From Chitinophaga sp. Cy-1792 (GTDB lineage Bacteria; Bacteroidota; Bacteroidia; Chitinophagales; Chitinophagaceae), in assembly GCF_011752935.1 (NCBI RefSeq), contig NZ_VWWO01000001.1:1240001-1304000 (forward strand): DNA of 64,000 nucleotides, read 5' to 3'. This document shows positions 17,564 through 26,910 of this stretch, in pieces. Both the position numbers and the translations under genes were made by a program. Under the pieces are notes generated by a model. It had not been told where the DNA came from, did not search any database, and worked only from the letters and a program-made list of their open reading frames with translations. Numbering within the stretch: the stretch's first letter is position 1; every line of letters starts with the position of its first letter.

Positions 17564-20428
17564 TTATTTCTTCTTAAACACATCATCAAATGTCAGCGTC
17601 ACATAATACAATCCCTTAATCGTAGGCCCACCCACATACTGGAAATATGAAGTATTAAACAGGTTGGAAGCACCCACTTTAAAAGAAGTTTTGATCTTCG
17701 GAACACGATACGTAACCTGCGCATCAACGGTGCTGTAGGCAGGCACATTACCATTACCGAACAGGTTCTGCCAGTAGAATGCATCCTGCCAATGCCATAC
17801 TACGTTAAAGCCAAAGTTTGGCAATACATTACGGTTACCAAAGCTGATATTGGTAAACCATTCCGGCGTGTTGAAACCCGGTACCAGTGCATCATCCTTG
17901 GTTTTATCCGTTACCAGCTTGTTGTAGTTGGCGTTGGCACTCACGGTGTAAGACTTGTAAATATCATAAGTCACCGCTACCGCAAATCCATAGTTGCTAA
18001 CGGTGGATTTACTGTTGGTCCATACACGGTAACGATTCTGTAAACTCTTATCCAGCATCTGATTCAGCACAGACTGATCAGGGGTATTAACGTTGCCGCT
18101 GGTAGGTACTACTGCTTCTATCTGGCCGATGAAATGCTTGTAAGAACTATAATAACCATCTACGTCAACAAATAATTTGTTGTTGATCAATACTGCTTTA
18201 TAGCCACCTTCGAAGGAATGAATCTCTTCAGGAACGATCGGATCAAGATTTGCCACTTTCAGGATGCCTGCATTCTTGGCGGCCGCCTGATCTTTGGTGA
18301 CATGATCCGCATTGATGGTCTTATTTACCGCTACACCAAAGGCATCCACGGTGCTGGTAAGGAAGGAATTCTTGAAATAGCCAAGCCCCTGTTCTATGAA
18401 CGCCAGACCACCTACACGCCTAACCTGCCCGTTATTCACAAAAGAATAGGCTTCAAATAATGATGGGAACCGGAAACCGTTCTGCCAGGAGAGGCGGAAA
18501 TTATGTTTGTCTTTGATGCTGTAAACCGCAGCTATGCGTGGGTTCAGCTTACCTTCAAACTGCTGGTTTTTATCGTAGCGAAGGGAAGCTGTGATCTTCA
18601 GGGCATCGTTGAAGAAGGTTTTGGCTCCCTGCGCAAAACCGCCGGCTTTGCCGTACCAGATATGCTTACCGCCTGGCTGATTGCGTTTGTCTGCCGGCAG
18701 GGAAAAGTCTACGAAGTTATTACCGTCTGGAATGATTTCGTAGGTTCTGTAGTCGGCACCTACCAATACATCCATGAAATGCACGTATTTACGGAGGTTC
18801 CAGGTTCCTTCTGTATGATAGAAGCGGCTCATCTGCAATAATGCAGCACCACCTGTGGTGTTATTCGGATTTTTAGATGTTGGGTAGATGTCCCAGTCAT
18901 TTACACTTTTGATTTTTGCCACCTGTGCATCAAAGGCTGCGGTACCTGGTGTCCATCTGCCGGCATCGGCTGCTGCGCGTGCAGCTGCGTGGGCGTCTAC
19001 GAGACTGGCACCATTGGTAAGCGCGGTATTTAAGGCTTTGGTATAATCCGCAGTCCACACCTTGTCAGACTTAAATGATTTCTCAAGGTTGTCTGCCAGC
19101 GGGTTCATATTATAGCTATCGCCGGTATTTTCGATAGATACATAAGAGCGGAGGGTAAAGTCGGGATGTACCAGTTCGATTTTATGGTTTTGAACAGATA
19201 CATTTTTCAGACCGATACGGTTACCACGCTGAAAGAAGCCATCCATCAGGCCATAGCGGTATGCGTAGGAAAGTTCTATTTTATGTGGCAGGCGGAAATT
19301 CAGACTACCATCTACTTTAGTATTTCTTACTTTATAATCTCCTACGAGATCTTTCTCCCAATAACCGGTACGGTGTACATTATACGCTCTGTTATCTTTA
19401 TCGATGATCTGAATATTGGCGTTATCACCATATTTATTCCAGGCATCATTGGCGATGTTGTTAGGGCCGCTCAGTTCCGGAAAGTCGGGATTGGCTTTGC
19501 TTTGCGGGTTAAAGTCGTTATGACTGTCGGCATACCAGTCGGTGCCTTCCATATAGCTGAAGTTGATTTTCCAGGCAAACCAGGGAGCGTAGGACTGTGC
19601 ATAACGTACAGCCGTTTCCGTAAGTGGTTTTGCACTGGCGCCTTTTTCACCGACGTGGTTAACAGCAAATTTCTGGTATACGCTGACGCCCTGGTATTCG
19701 AATGGATTTTTAGTGGTAAGGTTAGACATGCCATTGATCGCATTCATACCGTACAGGGCGGAAGATGCACCTGGCGTCACTTCCACGCTGGAGATATCCA
19801 GCTCCGTAGGGCCGATGGCGTTACCCAGTGGTACGCCGAGCGTAGCGGCCTGGTTATCCACACCATCTACCAGCTGCATGAAACGGAAGTTGTTGGGAAC
19901 GTTGAAGCCACGGGTGTTGAACACCTTGAAGGTAAGTCCTGCTGTGGTCATCTGTACACCTTTCAGGTTGCCGAGGGCATCATAAAAGGTAGAAGAAGGT
20001 GTTTCCTTCAAAGCGCGGATATCCAGCTTTTCAATGGCTACCGGCGAACGTAACAGCTTCTCCTGCTGACGGGAGGCGGATACCACCACTTCATTTACCA
20101 GCAGCGACTGTGTGAATAACTGTATCGCCAGTTTGCTGTTGCTATTCTTTACCTCAAACTCCTGCGGCTGATACCCGATCAGGCGGATTACCAGTTTGTA
20201 GGGGAATTTAGCATTGTTGGTCAGGGAAAAATGACCGGTTGTATCTGTTGCAGTACCAAATGAAGTTCCTTTTATCTGTACAGAAGCACCAGGTAAGCCA
20301 GCGCCGTTGGCATCTACAATTTTCCCTTCGATGATATACGACCCGTTTAACTGGGCCTGTACGAAGGTTGGACTAAATACCAGCGCTATCAGCAGGTATT
20401 TAACCACTATAGGTAAAAACTTTTGCAT
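17564..20428 (-). CDS. TonB-dependent outer-membrane receptor
   Basis: A 954-residue receptor. A signal peptide (about 1-25) is followed by a carboxypeptidase-regulatory-like beta-sandwich (about 30-115, context GKIVDANGAGLPGASV), a plug domain beginning near VVVSASRQ (about 117-250) and a large C-terminal beta-barrel. It should import a ligand across the outer membrane using TonB energy. There is no SusD partner next to it, so it is not a classical glycan-utilisation receptor; siderophore, vitamin or peptide uptake are possible. It has a good promoter about 135 nt upstream and a long 5' leader with an inverted repeat. Confidence 0.92.
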   Translation of the reverse strand: MQKFLPIVVKYLLIALVFSPTFVQAQLNGSYIIEGKIVDANGAGLPGASVQIKGTSFGTATDTTGHFSLTNNAKFPYKLVIRLIGYQPQEFEVKNSNSKLAIQLFTQSLLVNEVVVSASRQQEKLLRSPVAIEKLDIRALKETPSSTFYDALGNLKGVQMTTAGLTFKVFNTRGFNVPNNFRFMQLVDGVDNQAATLGVPLGNAIGPTELDISSVEVTPGASSALYGMNAINGMSNLTTKNPFEYQGVSVYQKFAVNHVGEKGASAKPLTETAVRYAQSYAPWFAWKINFSYMEGTDWYADSHNDFNPQSKANPDFPELSGPNNIANDAWNKYGDNANIQIIDKDNRAYNVHRTGYWEKDLVGDYKVRNTKVDGSLNFRLPHKIELSYAYRYGLMDGFFQRGNRIGLKNVSVQNHKIELVHPDFTLRSYVSIENTGDSYNMNPLADNLEKSFKSDKVWTADYTKALNTALTNGASLVDAHAAARAAADAGRWTPGTAAFDAQVAKIKSVNDWDIYPTSKNPNNTTGGAALLQMSRFYHTEGTWNLRKYVHFMDVLVGADYRTYEIIPDGNNFVDFSLPADKRNQPGGKHIWYGKAGGFAQGAKTFFNDALKITASLRYDKNQQFEGKLNPRIAAVYSIKDKHNFRLSWQNGFRFPSLFEAYSFVNNGQVRRVGGLAFIEQGLGYFKNSFLTSTVDAFGVAVNKTINADHVTKDQAAAKNAGILKVANLDPIVPEEIHSFEGGYKAVLINNKLFVDVDGYYSSYKHFIGQIEAVVPTSGNVNTPDQSVLNQMLDKSLQNRYRVWTNSKSTVSNYGFAVAVTYDIYKSYTVSANANYNKLVTDKTKDDALVPGFNTPEWFTNISFGNRNVLPNFGFNVVWHWQDAFYWQNLFGNGNVPAYSTVDAQVTYRVPKIKTSFKVGASNLFNTSYFQYVGGPTIKGLYYVTLTFDDVFKKK

Positions 20429-20564
20429 AAAAATCAGTGCGTTATTAGATTATTGATTGAAAAAAGGGGTAAGGAAAGCCACTATCGGTTGTTAATCAAC
20501 AACATCGAGAGAGGAGGATTATATTTGCCATTATTAAAACCATATAGTCTATAGAATTGGTAGA

Positions 20565-20595
20565 CAAATGTAGGTCGGGAATTTTTTATTTCAAA
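20565..20595 (-). promoter_or_regulatory. Promoter of the 17564-20428 TonB receptor
   Basis: On the minus strand TTTG (20595-20592), exactly 19 nt, then TACATTTG (20572-20565). Both boxes match the Bacteroidota consensus. The expected transcription start is near 20558, giving a leader of about 130 nt. Confidence 0.8.
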
Positions 20596-20727
20596 GCAAA
20601 AGGCCGGAAATCTCTGAAAATTGCAGCAGGAAAGGGTTTTGTCAGGTAGAAATATCTGGTATTAAGATATTGATATATAAGAGATTCGGGTATAATTTAA
20701 TCATCTGCAAAAAAAATACAGGCATCT

Positions 20728-20738
20728 GCCCGAAGGGC
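20728..20738. repeat. GAA-loop palindrome
   Basis: GCCC-GAA-GGGC, a short perfect palindrome with the same GAA loop as those at 17531 and 20835. Confidence 0.45.
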
Positions 20739-20817
20739 GAGAGGAAAAGCAAAATCTCTCTATAAAACACTAAACAGCAAAACGCAGGCCTTTGCTGCTT
20801 ATGCAACTTATGCTGCT

Positions 20818-20859
20818 TTGCGAGCAAAATAACAGCGCCGAAGGCGCGCTTGCGAGCAA
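20818..20859. repeat. GAA-loop palindrome flanked by direct repeats
   Basis: The 10-nt sequence TTGCGAGCAA occurs at 20818-20827 and 20850-20859. Each copy is itself an imperfect palindrome (TTGC-GA-GCAA). Between them lies GCGCC-GAA-GGCGC at 20835-20847. The arrangement resembles a small REP-like element. Confidence 0.5.
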
Positions 20860-20863
20860 CAGG

Positions 20864-20896
20864 CACAAAAAAACGGCAGCCAGATAGCTGCCGTTT
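20864..20896 (-). terminator. Terminator of lspA
   Basis: Perfect 10-bp stem AAACGGCAGC (20871-20880)/GCTGCCGTTT (20887-20896) with a 6-nt loop. On the minus strand it continues into seven T residues. It is 22 nt past the lspA stop. Confidence 0.88.
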
Positions 20897-20918
20897 AATA
20901 ATATAAGATGATGAGCTT

Positions 20919-21575
20919 TTACGCTACATGATCATTTGCAATAGCGTTACTTGCAGGTTTTTTAGGATGCATATGTCTGCCAAAGAAACGTTTCTGGAAC
21001 AGCAGAATAGCTACTACGCCTACGGATATCGCGGCATCAGCCACATTGAATACCGGACGGAAGAACACAAAGTAATCCCCGCCTTTGAATGGGATCCATT
21101 TAGGAAGATACCCTTCATACAATGGGAAATACAGCATATCTACCACGCGGCCATGAAGGAATTTGCCATAGCCACCGCCTGCGGGCAGGAACTGTGCTAC
21201 TTCGTAACCAATACTATCATTGAAGATCAGGCCATAAAACATGCTGTCGATCAGGTTACCGGCTGCTCCAGCCAGAATTAAGGAACCGCAGATCAGCAAG
21301 CCAGTGCTGTATTTCTCTTTTACCAGCTTCTTCATGTAATAGAAACCTACTACTACAGCACCCAATCGGAACAAAGTCAGGAAAATCTTCCCAAAGTCGC
21401 CACCGAAGGAAAGTCCATATGCCATCCCTTCATTTTCAATGAAATGGATACGGAACCAGTTAGGGAATATAATATACTCCTGCTGCATGAACATGTGTGT
21501 CTTAATCCAGAATTTGAGCGACTGGTCAACGACCAAAATGAGTAAGACAATGATGATGACGTGACGATACTTCAA
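20919..21575 (-). CDS. lspA: Lipoprotein signal peptidase (signal peptidase II)
   Basis: A 218-residue inner-membrane aspartyl protease that removes the signal peptide from lipid-modified prolipoproteins. The hydrophobic segments sit at about 5-17, 65-80, 92-108 and 177-194. Motifs VDQSLKFW, NEGMAYG and GAAGNLID are present. The catalytic aspartates are D146 (context GRVVDMLYF) and D180 (context FNVADAAI). It is longer than the enterobacterial enzyme because of an insertion around 115-140 and a basic tail, as is common in this phylum. It has its own promoter element and terminator. Confidence 0.95.
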   Translation of the reverse strand: MKYRHVIIIVLLILVVDQSLKFWIKTHMFMQQEYIIFPNWFRIHFIENEGMAYGLSFGGDFGKIFLTLFRLGAVVVGFYYMKKLVKEKYSTGLLICGSLILAGAAGNLIDSMFYGLIFNDSIGYEVAQFLPAGGGYGKFLHGRVVDMLYFPLYEGYLPKWIPFKGGDYFVFFRPVFNVADAAISVGVVAILLFQKRFFGRHMHPKKPASNAIANDHVA

Positions 21576-21593
21576 GTGATATTAAAATTTTAT

Positions 21594-21601
21594 CAAAAAT
21601 A
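21594..21601 (-). promoter_or_regulatory. -7 promoter element of lspA
   Basis: TATTTTTG on the minus strand, a full TAnnTTTG match, 18 nt before the lspA ATG in the gap after the murF-alr gene. No TTG at the usual distance. Confidence 0.45.
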
Positions 21602-21657
21602 ATGGTTTATTTCAAAGTCGGAAACCCGTTCGGCACAAACTGTACCTGCAAGTTGCT

Positions 21658-24171
21658 TTATTCCTGGAAATATACCCTTTTGACGCGCTGTGAAATTCCT
21701 GTTAATATTTCGTAAGGTATAGTTTCCGCCCAATCTGCCAGCTGTTGTACCGGCAAATCCTGGCCAAATACAATGACTTCATCACCCTCTGCAACATCCG
21801 GTATATGGCTCACATCCAGCATACACATATCCATCGCCACAACACCTATTACCGGTGCCAGCTTGCCACGGATGAGCATGCTACCACGACTATTCCCCAT
21901 TTTCCGGCTATAGCCATCGGCATAACCAATACGCACCGTTGCCGTTACTGCCGGCTGCTTAGCCTCCCATTTACGGCCGTAGCCAACGGTATCGCCTGCC
22001 TCCAGCTCTTTCAGCTGGGCAATCGTAGTTTTTAAGGTGCTTACATTCCTCAACTGATCTTGTACATCCCGGGTGCTATCAATACCGTACATGCCAATGC
22101 CCAGACGCACCATATCCAGTTGCAATTCCGGATGACGTGCAATGGCTGCACTGTTGCTGATATGGCGGATAACAGTATAGCCCAGCGCCTTCTGCAGATC
22201 ATGGCTCATCTCAAAGAAGAGGCGGCCCTGGTGCTGCGTAAAGGCATCCTCCGCAGGATCTTCACTGGCAGCCAGGTGACTGAACACCGACTGCACTTTC
22301 AGCTGCTGACCTGCTGTCAGTACCTGAATGAGTTCAGGAATATCCTTTTTTACAAAGCCAAGTCGGTGCATACCGGTATCCAGCTTGATATGTACCGGAA
22401 AATCCGTTTTGCCCGCCGCATTCACTTCTTCCAGGAACTGCATCAGGATACCCATTGAATAGATCTCTGGTTCCAGGTTCCAGTGAAGAATGGCGTCGAA
22501 ACTGGCCGGCTCAGGGTTCATTACCATGATTGGCATGGTAATTCCAGACCTGCGCAGTTCCACCCCCTCATCGGCATAGGCTACCGTCAGGTAATCCACC
22601 CCATGGAATTGCAATAAGTTAGCTATTTCAAAACTGCCGCTGCCATAACTGAATGCCTTTACCATAGCCATCAGCTTGGTATCCGCCTTCAGCAGCGACT
22701 GATAATACTTTACATTTTGTGCGATCGCACTCAGGTTGATTTCCAGAATCGTCTGATGTGCTTTCTGCTCCAGCAGCTTACCGATGCGCTCAAACTCAAA
22801 TATCCGGGAACCCTTTACCAGTATGGTTTCGTACTGGAACTGGTCCGCGCTGAATTGCTGGATGAATTCATCTGTCGTATTGAAAAACTGGGATTTCAGT
22901 TCTTCTACCTGCTGAAAACTTTTTTTCTCTCTGCTGATATTCTTACCGATACCAATCAGTTTATTGATACCATTCTGCTTCAGCAGTCCGGCTACTTCCT
23001 CATACAAGGTGGCATCACTTTTTCCGCTCTGGAGGATATCGCTGAGGATAACAGTGCGGATCTGGTGTTGCTGCTGTTGCTGCAGGAAATCCAGCGCAAT
23101 GGTCAGTGAACCGAGGTCCAGGTTGTAGCTGTCGTTGATAACAGAGCAGTTGTTGATGCCCTGTTTGAGCTCCAGTCGCATGGCGATGTTGCTCAGCAGG
23201 TCCATACGTTGCTGAATAACATCCTGTTCCTTACCCAGATACAGCATCAGCGCCCAGCAATGAATGGCGTTTTCCACAGAGCCTTCGTCTGTAAAAGGAA
23301 TACGTATATTCAGGTGCTCCCCTTTATAGGTCGCTTCAATGGTGGTATGATGATCATGCTTATCGGTGCTTACGATACGCAGGTCTGCATCCGTTTTCCT
23401 GGACCAGGAAAACAGCTCAGGCCCTTCCTCTCCCATCTGGTTGTGGAAAGACAAAACGGCTTCATTGAGTACCAGGTAATCTTTGGAATAAATCAGAATA
23501 TCGCTCTTCATAAAGAGGATCAGCTTCTCATTTATTTTCTGACGGATATTCAGAAACCCTTCACTATGTGCTTCTCCGATATTGGTGAAGATGCCTATGG
23601 TTGGGCGGATGATCTTTTCCAGGTTGACCATCTCTCCAGGCTGGGAGATGCCGGCTTCAAAGATCGCCAGCTGATGTTCGGGCTGCATCTGCCATACAGA
23701 TAATGGTACCCCGATCTGTGAGTTATAACTTTTTGGGCTGCGAACGATGTTGTAATCCTTTTCCAGCAACTGGAAAAGCCATTCCTTCACAATGGTTTTA
23801 CCATTACTTCCTGTAATCCCGATGACAGGGATATGAAATTGTGCCCGGTGCCAGGCCACTAATGCGTGTAATGCATGTAGTGTATCTTTCACCAGAATAA
23901 AGTTGGCTTTGGGATATTTCTCCAATGGTACAGCCTCACTGATAATAAAGTTGCTGACCCCTTTTTTGTACAATTCGTCAATGTACTGATGAGCATTACG
24001 CCTGGTGCTCACCAAAGGAATAAATATGGATGTTTCCGGAAATATCAGCTTACGGCTGTCCAATAAGATGTTATCAATTTCTGAAAATCCAGTCTCCTGC
24101 AACAACTCTCCTTTCAGGACTTTGTTGATACTCGCTGCGTTATACACGTTTTTATCAGTTTGAATAATCAC
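21658..24171 (-). CDS. Bifunctional MurF ligase / alanine racemase fusion
   Basis: An 837-residue fusion. The N-terminal half (about 1-455) is a Mur ligase: ATP loop G121-S-N-G-K-T126 and central and C-terminal domains as in MurF, which adds D-Ala-D-Ala to the UDP-MurNAc-tripeptide. The C-terminal half (about 465-837) is an alanine racemase with PLP lysine K505 (context MVKAFSYGSG), RLGIGMYG and a C-terminal beta-domain. Supplying D-alanine and using its dimer in one polypeptide is a known Bacteroidota fusion. A second, stand-alone MurF lies at 34071, so the ligase half here may be degenerate. In its favour, the P-loop Lys is intact. The start is GTG; no better ATG is close. Confidence 0.93.
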   Translation of the reverse strand: MIIQTDKNVYNAASINKVLKGELLQETGFSEIDNILLDSRKLIFPETSIFIPLVSTRRNAHQYIDELYKKGVSNFIISEAVPLEKYPKANFILVKDTLHALHALVAWHRAQFHIPVIGITGSNGKTIVKEWLFQLLEKDYNIVRSPKSYNSQIGVPLSVWQMQPEHQLAIFEAGISQPGEMVNLEKIIRPTIGIFTNIGEAHSEGFLNIRQKINEKLILFMKSDILIYSKDYLVLNEAVLSFHNQMGEEGPELFSWSRKTDADLRIVSTDKHDHHTTIEATYKGEHLNIRIPFTDEGSVENAIHCWALMLYLGKEQDVIQQRMDLLSNIAMRLELKQGINNCSVINDSYNLDLGSLTIALDFLQQQQQHQIRTVILSDILQSGKSDATLYEEVAGLLKQNGINKLIGIGKNISREKKSFQQVEELKSQFFNTTDEFIQQFSADQFQYETILVKGSRIFEFERIGKLLEQKAHQTILEINLSAIAQNVKYYQSLLKADTKLMAMVKAFSYGSGSFEIANLLQFHGVDYLTVAYADEGVELRRSGITMPIMVMNPEPASFDAILHWNLEPEIYSMGILMQFLEEVNAAGKTDFPVHIKLDTGMHRLGFVKKDIPELIQVLTAGQQLKVQSVFSHLAASEDPAEDAFTQHQGRLFFEMSHDLQKALGYTVIRHISNSAAIARHPELQLDMVRLGIGMYGIDSTRDVQDQLRNVSTLKTTIAQLKELEAGDTVGYGRKWEAKQPAVTATVRIGYADGYSRKMGNSRGSMLIRGKLAPVIGVVAMDMCMLDVSHIPDVAEGDEVIVFGQDLPVQQLADWAETIPYEILTGISQRVKRVYFQE

Positions 24172-24206
24172 TTGACGGCTACAAAAACGAATTTCGCAGC
24201 TGCCTT

Positions 24207-25145
24207 TTACTTCACTTGTCCTTTCGGTAATTCTTTCTTTTTATGGTAAAGGGAATAAAGAATAGAACCACCCAGACATACTACAATCACGATCAGTGAT
24301 ACGTATACTGGTATATGTATAAAATACTCTGCGAGCATTTTAAGGCCAATAAAAATTAATACAGTGGCAATGCCTTTAGGCAGATAGTCGAACTGATCTA
24401 CCGCTCCTCTCAACAGGAAAAATAAAGACCTTAACCCAAGTACTGCAAAGATATTAGATGTAAACACTACCATCGGGTCCTGTGATATCGCAAATACTGC
24501 CGGTATAGAATCCAGTGCAAATACAATATCTGTAACCGCCAGCATTACTACTACCACAGATAAAGTAGTCAGGTAGGTTTTGTTATTTCTTTTGATCAGA
24601 AATTTCCCTTGCGGATCTTCTGTCGTCCAGCGCATGTACTTCTTTACGAATCGTAATGCAAAATTATCCTCCGGATTGAATTCATCATCATCCTTCGCGC
24701 TGAACATCTTCACACCCGTATATACCAGGAATACCCCGAAGATATAGAGAATCCACTCAAATTTATGAATCAGAACAACACCAAGACTAATAAATATTGC
24801 TCTGAATATAATTGCCATCAGGATACCTATCAGTAATACCCTGGCATAATTCTCTTCTTTAATTTTAAAAAATCCAAATATGAGAATGAATACAAAAATA
24901 TTATCGATCGATAAAGACCACTCCATCAGGTAGGCACTCAGATAGCTGATTGCCGCCTCATGGCCATCTTCCAGCCACATAAAACCGAAAAACAGTAACG
25001 ATAACCCTACCCAGAAACAAGTCTGAATCAGTGCCTTTTTGATTGTAACCTGCTCATTTTTCTTACTGAGTAACCCCAGGTCAAAGATCAATGCCACAAT
25101 GATCACAATCCCGAAAATAACGTACGTCCACTGCGTGGGTGTCAT
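24207..25145 (-). CDS. TerC-family integral membrane protein
   Basis: A 312-residue protein with about nine hydrophobic helices and the TerC signature WSLSIDNIFVFILIF (acidic residue inside a membrane helix) plus a second charged helix TDIVFALDSIPAVF. The Alx/TerC family is linked to manganese export and metal loading of secreted proteins; the tellurite name is historical. It has its own TATCTTTG promoter element, so it need not be co-transcribed with gldG upstream or murF-alr downstream. Confidence 0.92.
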   Translation of the reverse strand: MTPTQWTYVIFGIVIIVALIFDLGLLSKKNEQVTIKKALIQTCFWVGLSLLFFGFMWLEDGHEAAISYLSAYLMEWSLSIDNIFVFILIFGFFKIKEENYARVLLIGILMAIIFRAIFISLGVVLIHKFEWILYIFGVFLVYTGVKMFSAKDDDEFNPEDNFALRFVKKYMRWTTEDPQGKFLIKRNNKTYLTTLSVVVVMLAVTDIVFALDSIPAVFAISQDPMVVFTSNIFAVLGLRSLFFLLRGAVDQFDYLPKGIATVLIFIGLKMLAEYFIHIPVYVSLIVIVVCLGGSILYSLYHKKKELPKGQVK

Positions 25146-25169
25146 AAGACAGTTGAATTATGTGAAAGG

Positions 25170-25177
25170 CAAAGATA
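25170..25177 (-). promoter_or_regulatory. -7 promoter element of the TerC gene
   Basis: TATCTTTG on the minus strand, a full TAnnTTTG match, 24 nt upstream of the ATG, between the gldG stop and the TerC gene. Confidence 0.5.
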
Positions 25178-25193
25178 ATAAGTTAAGTGGGAT

Positions 25194-26903
25194 CTATTCT
25201 GCGAACCTCCGCTGACGAATAAACAGGAAGACCATAGCGAACAGCAGGATTAATCCCACTGGTACTGCAAAACAGATAATCTGCCATTTGGTCTTTTCTT
25301 TCTTTACCTTTTCTGCATCCAGCAATCGTAAAGTGATTTCCTTATTACGACTTTCCATAATGTCTTGTCTGCCCGTCAGGTATTCCAGGCAGTTCAGCAT
25401 GAACTCCTTATTGGCAAAGGCATAGCCAGGATTGTACTCATTGATACCCATCTGCAATGGCCCCTCTTTACGGGACACCGCATTAGCGATCAGATCCCCG
25501 TCACTCACAACGATCATCGCATTGGCGCTATCAGTTACCGACTTCACCGGTGTACGGGAAGCCTGCTCCAAAGGCCCGGCCACAGCAGGGTCTACGTGAT
25601 TATGATATAGAGAAGTGAACTTTCCTTCCAGCAACACTGCTGCCGGAATAAAGGATTTACGGTATTCCCGTGTATTTGGCTGCACTTTCAGGCTCTCCCA
25701 GCTTATCTCTGCCGGTACACGCATTGTTTTACTGGTGCGTGAACTGGTCAGCAAAATCGTTTTCTTAATATCATCATTCCGGATGGTATCCAGTGAACTC
25801 GCAAAATGACTCAGCACTAAATCCATATTACGAACAATCGGATGCGCACCTGTCGGGGTCAGCAACGGAAACATCGGGAATGGCAAAGGCTGTATCTGTG
25901 GCCTGTTGCCAACATTGCCTACCACCAGGGGCACCGCATCACTTTGCAAATCCTGGATGATGTCCTGGTTGATGCGTACGCCATAACGGAATAAAATATC
26001 TTCCAGGTTCAAACCCTTGTCGAACGCGAGGAAGGACTCCTTTTTCTGCAGACTGTCCAGTGAGGCGTTGGTTTCATCAATAAACCACATCACCTTACCA
26101 CCATTCATTACATACTGGTCGATTTTGAATTTATCAGCATCGCTGAAAGCATCTGACGGCTTGGCGAACAGTATCACATCAAAATCTTTTGGTATGTATG
26201 GAGTGGTCTGAAGCGTAAGGGTATCTAAATTATAATTGCTCTGTAAGGTGGTGAGTGCGTCATAGACTTCAGCGCCCAGGCTTTCGCCATGGCCCATCAT
26301 ATAACCGATGAGTGGTTTTTCGGACTCCATCAGTTTGCTGATAGCACTGGTAAACTGGTATTCCAGCAGGGATTCCGAGCTGTTCATGGTTTGCATGGGA
26401 TCCTGTCCGCCCTGATTTTTCAGGAGGTTGACACCTGTTTTTTTGTCTTTGTAATGCAGCATGGCACCAGGAAAGATCAGTTTTTGCGCATAGCTGTCGT
26501 GTGCATCTTCCTGTACTTTAATATTAAAAGGCATGATACCTTGTGCGGTGAGTTCGCCCAGGAATTTCATGCGTGCGGTATCGCTGAGGCCTTCGCCTGG
26601 ATTTACAAAGGTGAAGCGGATATTCTGTTTACCATATTCCCGGAATTCTTCCAGCAGCTCCTGTGTGGACTGCGCCAGCTGCTTAAAGGAGGCGGGATAG
26701 TCGCCTTTCAGGTACACTTCGATTTCCACCGGACTATCCAGTTTTTTTAACAGTTTGATAGTTTTGGAAGAGAGCGTATATCTTTTTTCTGCGGTGAGGT
26801 CCCAGCGGCCGTGGATATAGGCTGCTACTATGTTTACCCCGATAAGAACCAGTATAACACCTATTGCCCGCTGGAAATATTTTTTTCGTATAGTCGTTGC
26901 CAT
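25194..26903 (-). CDS. gldG: Gliding-motility ABC transporter component GldG
   Basis: A 569-residue protein with a membrane anchor near the N terminus (about 13-31), a large extracytoplasmic region of the ABC-type auxiliary (GldG/DUF4350-like) fold and a C-terminal transmembrane helix (about 542-563) followed by a basic tail. The order gldF-gldG, 7 nt apart, is the usual one. In Flavobacterium johnsoniae GldF and GldG work with the ATPase GldA and are needed for gliding; gldA is not in this window. gldB at 36951 supports a gliding organism. Confidence 0.92.
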   Translation of the reverse strand: MATTIRKKYFQRAIGVILVLIGVNIVAAYIHGRWDLTAEKRYTLSSKTIKLLKKLDSPVEIEVYLKGDYPASFKQLAQSTQELLEEFREYGKQNIRFTFVNPGEGLSDTARMKFLGELTAQGIMPFNIKVQEDAHDSYAQKLIFPGAMLHYKDKKTGVNLLKNQGGQDPMQTMNSSESLLEYQFTSAISKLMESEKPLIGYMMGHGESLGAEVYDALTTLQSNYNLDTLTLQTTPYIPKDFDVILFAKPSDAFSDADKFKIDQYVMNGGKVMWFIDETNASLDSLQKKESFLAFDKGLNLEDILFRYGVRINQDIIQDLQSDAVPLVVGNVGNRPQIQPLPFPMFPLLTPTGAHPIVRNMDLVLSHFASSLDTIRNDDIKKTILLTSSRTSKTMRVPAEISWESLKVQPNTREYRKSFIPAAVLLEGKFTSLYHNHVDPAVAGPLEQASRTPVKSVTDSANAMIVVSDGDLIANAVSRKEGPLQMGINEYNPGYAFANKEFMLNCLEYLTGRQDIMESRNKEITLRLLDAEKVKKEKTKWQIICFAVPVGLILLFAMVFLFIRQRRFAE

Positions 26904-26910
26904 GAGATCC

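Larger units (their letters stand above)
20429..20918. other. 490-nt intergenic region between TonB receptor and lspA
   Basis: No convincing gene. From the receptor side it holds a roughly 130-nt leader with a 16-nt inverted repeat at 20488-20503 (GTTGTT/AACAAC), the receptor promoter at 20565-20595, and two GAA-loop palindromes (20728-20738 and 20835-20847). The second palindrome is flanked by two copies of TTGCGAGCAA (20818-20827 and 20850-20859). The lspA terminator follows at 20864-20896. A minus-strand frame at 20642-20866 is not credible as a gene. Confidence 0.6.

Noticed and set aside
17564..20428. SusC/SusD glycan-utilisation locus
   Set aside because: No SusD-like lipoprotein adjoins either TonB receptor, and no glycoside hydrolase cluster is present.
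20642..20866. Minus-strand frame of 74 codons upstream of the TonB receptor
   Set aside because: Crosses the repeat-like palindromes and has no start signal or family; treated as intergenic.
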